Assembly: GCA_022511465.1 (NCBI GenBank)
Contig: JAFLRM010000027.1
Coordinates: 1-46,431 of the forward strand
DNA from: Acetatifactor sp.
GTDB taxonomy: Bacteria; Bacillota; Clostridia; Lachnospirales; Lachnospiraceae
Length of the DNA: 46,431 bases
Direction of reading: 5' to 3'
Of the stretch, positions 42,021 to 46,431 are shown one piece after another. The position numbers were made by a program, and so were the translations under genes. Under the pieces are notes generated by a model, which saw only the letters and a list, made by a program, of their open reading frames with translations, ran no database searches and had not been told where the DNA came from. Positions within the stretch are counted from its first letter, which is position 1. Each line of letters starts with the position of its first letter.

Positions 42021-42990
42021 TAGCTGGATATAGGTACAATACAAAAACGACAAATACAAGGGGTTCCAGCTTTACAGAGCGTATGGGAAAAATGTTGTCA
42101 CAGGCACAAATGATCAAGCATTGGGCAACCAAAGTTATAATAGAACGGTAAACCAAACTACGCCTATGGACGCATATCTTGCAACAGCAGTACAAGGGTG
42201 TAATGAGATATCGTCACTGGAAGATATCCTGCCTATGGAAACAGAGAGGTATGTGATACGCAATGCAAGTGACATGGAGGGAGTGCCGTCCTATGCTATT
42301 TATGATAAGGAATTAGGAAAATATGCTTATATCAGAGAAGATCAATTGGCAATACAGAAAGATGCTACTTCCGGTTTTGCTTTTGTGATTGATATGAACC
42401 AGCCGCTTTGCAATAATGTGCGTGTGACAGATGAACTGAGAGGACTTTTGAACGATCTGGCAGAAAAAAGAAATATTGAGCTGCCAGAAGTGCCTTTGCA
42501 GGGAGGGCTTACCGTCAACCGTGATCCGAAAACAGGCTTGAATTTTCTTACCATTGAGGGAAACGAAGCAAAAGGCATTTCTGTCATTATAACATCGCAG
42601 GAGGATATTGATACGCTTGAAAGTTTAGCTGATGAATTTATGCAATATAGTGCTATTGTCAGAGACAGGGAAATAGCAGGATTGTGGGCTTTGCTTGAAA
42701 TCTCCGGTAATTTAAAAAGAGGAAGTGAAGGGTTTACTTACTTAACGCCTGATGGAATTTCTTATACTCCCTATAATGGCGATAATCGTGCCGGTTGGTA
42801 TATACCATATTCTTCACCGTTTGATTATGGCAAGGCTAAGGAATTTCTTGCAAAGGGCAATAATTTATCAGACGCTTATACATGGATTGGAGTATTTCCC
42901 AAAGCAGAGATTATATGGCCCGATGTAGAGCCGTGGAGCCAGTATAATAAGAATGAAACAGGGCATGGCTTTCAATATATGGGACGGTGA
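41990..42990 (+). pseudogene. Array gene with MGINGIST leader, split by a frameshift
   Basis: ATG 41990 follows GGAGGACTTG. The first frame gives MGINGISTGYLAGYRYNTKT and some 30 more residues, then stops at 42148-42150. The main frame (289 residues from TTG 42121) is open from before 42100 to 42990. One extra A in the A5 run at 42088-42092 or the A3 run at 42108-42110 would unite them into a protein of about 333 residues. The main part has motifs such as EISSLEDILPMETERYVIRN and GWYIPYSSPFDYGKAKEFLA. No family or function is known to me. It may be a real mutation or an assembly error. Confidence 0.6.
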
Positions 42991-42998
42991 TGTGAAAA

Positions 42999-43125
42999 TG
43001 CTTGGACTTGAAAAAGGGAGCAAAAGCGATAGCGCTTGGCAATTCTGACTGACAGAGGGATTGCAAAATAATACATGCTTTGGAGGACGTAAAAATGGCT
43101 ATCAATGGAATATCAACGGGCTATT
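42999..43125 (+). repeat. Array repeat, copy 3 (long form)
   Basis: Begins TGCTTGGACTTGAAAAAGGG, contains TTGGCAATTCTGACTGACAG and AGGGATTGCAAAATAAT, then TTTGGAGGACGTAAAAATGG and the codons for INGISTGY. Compared with copy 2 it has about 14 additional bases before the core. Confidence 0.85.
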
Positions 43126-43641
43126 ATCCAACAGGATATACAAATAATAAAACTACAAAATCAGCAGCAAATGGATACTTCCTTAGATTATGACAGTATA
43201 ATGTTTGGAATATATTATGAAGATGGATCGTCTCTGCAGATATATAAGTCTAAGGAGTATACCAATGAAAATCCTCTTATAAATATATATGTCAGAAATC
43301 CGGATGGTGAGTGGAGCAAAGAGACAGTCAACGCAAAGGAGATTGACCTGGAACATTGTTCTTTTGCAGAAATGCGAGCTGCAACGGCCTATTTGTGGGA
43401 AACGGGAGCTATAACAGATGAGTGGACGTATGTGCAACTATCAAGAGCAAATGAAGACGATCGTACAGTCATGTATGATGATATTTTTTACTCCACAAAA
43501 CTGGCTGGAAAGAGTGGCACGGTGGATGAAATATCAGATAGATGGCGGTCAATATGCTGCATATCAACGATTTGCGAGTCTTTATTCAGCATTTACACAT
43601 TATCAATAGGCAAAGATTTTTATGTGAATGGCATGAAATGA
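43095..43641 (+). pseudogene. Array gene with MAINGIST leader, multiply frameshifted
   Basis: ATG 43095 follows GGAGGACG. The leader frame reads MAINGISTGYYPTGYTNNKT and stops at 43191-43193. The body continues in a second frame (DTSLDYDSIMFGIYYEDGSS, YTNENPLINIYVRNPDGEWS, IDLEHCSFAEMRAATAYLWE). Near 43550 the likely C-terminus passes to a third frame (GGQYAAYQRFASLYSAFTHY, stop 43607-43609); the second frame runs on to 43641. The body resembles uncharacterised DUF6033-like Firmicutes proteins (tentative). At least two lesions make it a pseudogene. Confidence 0.65.
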
Positions 43642-43680
43642 AAACAGGGTGGCTTTATAGGGCTACCCTGTTTTCATTTC
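43635..43680 (+). terminator. Strong terminator closing the array
   Basis: GAAATGAAAACAGGGT pairs with ACCCTGTTTTCATTTC through a GGCTTTATAGGGCT loop region. The 16-bp perfect arms make it the most stable hairpin in the window. It works in either direction. Confidence 0.85.
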
Positions 43681-43711
43681 ATAAAGTCTATTCCGCAAAG
43701 TAGAATTGTGT

Positions 43712-43717
43712 TATAAT
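43712..43717 (+). promoter_or_regulatory. Promoter -10 element for the lipoprotein remnant
   Basis: A consensus TATAAT lies 9 bp before ATG 43726. A -35 match is weak (TATTCC, 17 bp upstream). Confidence 0.4.
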
Positions 43718-43725
43718 GTATAATC

Positions 43726-43934
43726 ATGAAAAAAGAAACTATCATAAAAAGTATGATCATGATCAGCCTGGTTATAGCGATGGTAGGGTGCCTTGGCTTT
43801 CTGCTACACTCATCTGAAAGCAAGGCACCATGTCTATAGACGCTTATCGCAAAGAGTATTATTCAAGTGTGGGGGAGGAAATTTATTATGTCTTGTATGA
43901 TCTGACGGATTTAAGTGGGTTAAAATACATATAG
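43726..43934 (+). pseudogene. Remnant of a small lipoprotein-like gene
   Basis: ATG 43726 opens 37 codons, MKKETIIKSMIMISLVIAMV, followed by GCLGFLL. This is a signal peptide with a possible lipobox-like Cys at residue 23. The frame ends at TAG, while an overlapping frame continues DAYRKEYYSSVGEEIYYVLY to TAG 43932. A frameshift or deletion appears to have joined the leader to the C-terminal part of a short gene. There is no clear ribosome site before the ATG. Confidence 0.45.
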
Positions 43935-43957
43935 TAAGCTATTAAGGGAGGTATAAA

Positions 43958-44776
43958 ATGGAATATTCAGCAAAGAGTGTTATTCGCAAACGAAGAAGTG
44001 TGAGAACTTACAGCGGAGAAACTCTCAGGGAAGAGGACAGACTTAAACTTGAGGAATATATAAAAACATTAAAAAATCCCTTTGATGTTCAGATTGAATT
44101 CCGATTCCTTGATGCAAAACAGTATGGATTGTCCAGCCCGGTCATATTGGGGACGGATTTATATTTAGGAGCAAAGGTGCCGCACGTGCCGAATTCAGAG
44201 ATTGCCTTTGGGTATGACTTTGAGCAGTTTGTTCTTTACGCTTGGTCGCTTGGCATTGGAACGGTGTGGCTGGCAGGTACGCTCAACCGTTCCGCATTTG
44301 AAAAAGCGATGGAAGTGAAGGACACAGAGTATATGCCTGCAGTGACACCGATCGGTTACCCGGCTGAAAAGATGTCCGTTCGAGAGTCTTTGATGAGAAA
44401 AGGGGTAAAGGCAGACGAGAGGCTGCCGTTTGAAACCTTGTTTTTTAAAGATTCTTTTTCTGCGCCGCTGACAGCGGATGACGCAGGACGGTTTCGTGAG
44501 GCACTGGAAATGGTGCGCCTTGCGCCTTCAGCAGTCAATAAGCAGCCGTGGAGAGCTGTTGTCTGCGGTGATACGGTACATTTCTATGAGAAGAAGACAA
44601 AGGCCCTGTCACAAAACGCAACGAGTGACCTTCAGAAAGTCGATGTGGGAATTGCCCTGCTGCATTTTGCACTTACGATAGAGGAGGATGGTATGAAGGG
44701 GCGCTTTCTGGCAGACGATCCGAAGCTGAAGCAGGAAGAGGATGTGGGATATATCATTTCCTACAGGGTTGACTAA
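43958..44776 (+). CDS. Nitroreductase-family protein
   Basis: A 272-residue protein with GGGAGG before ATG 43958. It has the nitroreductase N-terminus SVIRKRRSVRTYSGETLREE, a central GYDFEQFVLYAWSLGIGTVW segment and a C-terminal half with MVRLAPSAVNKQPWRAVVCG. Members of this TM1586-type group bind FMN, are cytoplasmic, and reduce nitro or quinone-like compounds with NAD(P)H. It appears intact and alone; it is convergent with the broken MATE gene. Confidence 0.85.
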   Translation: MEYSAKSVIRKRRSVRTYSGETLREEDRLKLEEYIKTLKNPFDVQIEFRFLDAKQYGLSSPVILGTDLYLGAKVPHVPNSEIAFGYDFEQFVLYAWSLGIGTVWLAGTLNRSAFEKAMEVKDTEYMPAVTPIGYPAEKMSVRESLMRKGVKADERLPFETLFFKDSFSAPLTADDAGRFREALEMVRLAPSAVNKQPWRAVVCGDTVHFYEKKTKALSQNATSDLQKVDVGIALLHFALTIEEDGMKGRFLADDPKLKQEEDVGYIISYRVD

Positions 44777-44827
44777 TGTGATAGTACCCCCAAATTTCCG
44801 CTTCAGCTCCTGAACTTTTGCATAATG

Positions 44828-46097
44828 TTATTGAGTTGCCCGGCTATTATCTATGGATAATTGTCTATATGTCACGGCAATTACAATAGCCGAAACAACA
44901 GCCGTCAATATGTCGGATAGGGGCATGGAATACAGAACGCCGTCCAGTCCAAAGAAAACCGGAAGCAATAGCGCAAATCCAAAGCCAAAAACAATTTCAC
45001 GTACCATGGAGAGCATTGTTGAGGCAGCCGCTTTTCCCATGGCCTGCAGGAAGATGAAGGCGGCTTTGTTTATGCAGGCAAATACCATCATACAGAGATA
45101 AATGCGGAATGCTTTTACGGCAAAATTGGTATAATACACGCTTTCGTTTGATGCACCGAATATGCCGATCAGTTGCATCGGGAAACATTCCACAATAATA
45201 AGCGCCACTGTGCCCACGCAAGTCTCCGCGATCAGTAGTCTGGTAAAAAGTTTCTTGACACGGCTCTTTAGTCCGGCGCCCATATTGAAGCCGGCAATCG
45301 GAATACAACCGGCTGCCATACCCACAACGACGGATATGACGATCTGAAAAAATTTCATTACGATGCCGACAACCGCCATGGGGATTTGAGCATATTGCGT
45401 CTGTCCAAATACAGCGTCTTACTGTCTTTGTGTGGCAGAGATACCATACTGCAAGTATGGCGGTTACAATCTGCCCGGCGACGGTAGCAACGGCAGCTCC
45501 CATCATCCCCCACTTGAAAATGAAAATAAAAATCGGATCAAGTATAATATTGATGATCGCTCCGGCAAGTGTGGAAGCCATTGCAAACTTCGGACTGCCG
45601 TCAGCCCGGATAACAGGATTCATTGCCTGTCCGAACATATAGAACGGAACACCCAGCGATATCCAAAAGAAATACTCTTTGGAGTGCATAAATGTTTCTT
45701 CGTTGACCGTACCGCCGAACATTGCAATGATCTGATCGCTGAATATTAAGTAAGCAGCAGTCAAAAGTATGCTTGATACAATGGTGAGAAGTACAGCGTT
45801 TCCCATACTGCGCTTGGCATCCGCAGGTTCCTTTTTGCCGAGGCTTAAGCTGACAAAAGCACAACAGCCGTCACCTATCATAACGGCAACAGCAAGGGCG
45901 ATGACTGTAAGCGGAAATACCACGGTGTTTGCGGCGTTTCCGTAAGAACCGAGATAACTTGCGTTTGCTATAAATATCTGATCAACAATATTATATAAAG
46001 CTCCGACAAGAAGGGAAATGATGCAAGGCACTGCATATTTGCCCATGAGTTTGCCGATCTTTTCTGTGGCAAGATAAGATTGATTTGTTCCTTCCAT
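44828..46097 (-). pseudogene. MATE-family efflux transporter, frameshifted with internal deletion
   Basis: Starts at ATG 46097 after GGAGGTGTTCTCAAA on the minus strand. The first 226 residues (MEGTNQSYLATEKIGKLMGK, LVGALYNIVDQIFIANASYL) are the N-terminal half of a MATE/MepA-type Na+- or H+-coupled drug exporter, six TM helices. At 45418-45420 the frame changes; the second half (DAVFGQTQYAQIPMAVVGIV, then GMAAGCIPIAGFNMGAGLKS) continues to TAA 44828. In relatives about 50 residues, containing TM7, lie between these two segments; here they are missing. A deletion that also shifted the frame is the simplest explanation. The transporter should be inactive. Confidence 0.8.
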
Positions 46098-46121
46098 TTT
46101 GAGAACACCTCCATTAATGCA

Positions 46122-46158
46122 AAAAAATAATGCGCAAGTCCAAACACTGGACTTACGC
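46122..46158 (-). terminator. Terminator/attenuator in the leader of the MATE gene
   Basis: On the minus strand GCGTAAGTCCA (46158-46148) pairs with TGGACTTGCGC (46142-46132), loop GTGTT, followed by ATTATTTTTTT (46131-46121). It ends about 25 nt before the start codon, so it lies in the transporter's own leader. It could be an attenuator controlling an efflux gene. Confidence 0.7.
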
Positions 46159-46259
46159 ATTTCGCTACACGATGGATACATTTTATCACGAAACTCTAAA
46201 AGTTTCAAGAGTAAAAATTTCTTCTTGCGGCAGGAAATTTTTGTAAAAAACATTTGCAA

Positions 46260-46431
46260 AATTTTTTTTCTTGTGATAAATTATCAAAGGTAATTAAATA
46301 TCTCGCATAAACGACACAAGTAGTGCTACGCACATAAATCTGATTACGGTAATTATGTACAACAGAGCAGCGTGGTGCAGGCTTGTGTTTTTTTGTGCAA
46401 AAAGAGGAGAAAGAGAGGAAAAATTTATGCC
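46260..46431. other. Right-end intergenic DNA
   Basis: AT-rich, with no open frame of note. A purine-rich AGAGAGGAAAA followed 6 nt later by ATG 46427 at the very edge could be the ribosome site and start of a plus-strand gene outside the window; only five bases of it are visible. Confidence 0.3.

Noticed and set aside
1..46431. tRNA, rRNA genes or insertion sequences
   Set aside because: No tRNA cloverleaf, rRNA-like segment or transposase was recognised in reading both strands.

Overview
The window looks like chromosomal DNA of a gut-type Clostridia, most likely Lachnospiraceae. The evidence is moderate G+C, strong GGAGG ribosome sites, a VanZ/two-component/ABC unit, AgrA/AgrC-like LytTR and GHKL regulators, and small protein families of the 'MAINGIST' type. 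This is an inference; there is no rRNA or marker gene to fix the taxon.

Layout. (1) 1-4.1 kb is accessory DNA: a membrane-protein gene broken by one missing A, a DUF4190/DUF4352-type protein, and scattered prophage or mobile-element remnants (an ORF6C fragment, a Cys-rich KTR protein, a GP20 scaffold protein). (2) 4.15-8.95 kb is a VanZ gene, an OmpR-type regulator, a histidine kinase and an ABC exporter. An internal deletion has joined a truncated ATPase to a truncated permease. (3) 9.1-34.9 kb is one co-directional, nearly gapless operon of about 21 genes. It encodes a complete-looking contractile injection system (CIS) of the extracellular/eCIS lineage: DUF4157 protein, AAA+ ATPase, sheath, two tube-type proteins, tail-assembly-chaperone pair, candidate tape measure, LysM adaptor, hub, spike, gp25, two baseplate J proteins, a P2-I-like protein, DUF4255 cap protein and PAAR-like tip. 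(4) 35-38.1 kb is a YczE-like membrane protein and a LytTR/GHKL two-component system. (5) 38.2-43.7 kb is an array of poorly known small-protein genes separated by a conserved repeat; several are decayed. (6) 43.7-46.4 kb is a lipoprotein remnant, a nitroreductase and a broken MATE transporter.

The CIS is the main interest. Its gene order follows myophage tails (sheath, tube, chaperone, long helical protein, LysM, hub, spike, gp25, J, I) more closely than the classical Afp order. The chaperone pair carries a textbook-shaped -1 frameshift site: a slippery heptamer, a 5-nt spacer and a GC stem-loop. The downstream reading frame has no ATG, GTG or TTG start. No tail fibre, holin/lysin or recognisable toxin is visible. 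Instead the operon encodes three membrane proteins: a pseudokinase with a C-terminal anchor, an anchored MORN-repeat protein, and a two-TM sensor with a degenerate nucleotide-cyclase domain. I infer a device held at the membrane or controlled from it, rather than a freely released particle.

The CIS island is bracketed by two imperfect 45-bp direct repeats that both encode the last residues of an ABC permease. It therefore appears to lie at a recombination scar between two related exporter operons. Many neighbouring genes carry frameshifts or deletions, while the CIS operon itself is intact throughout.
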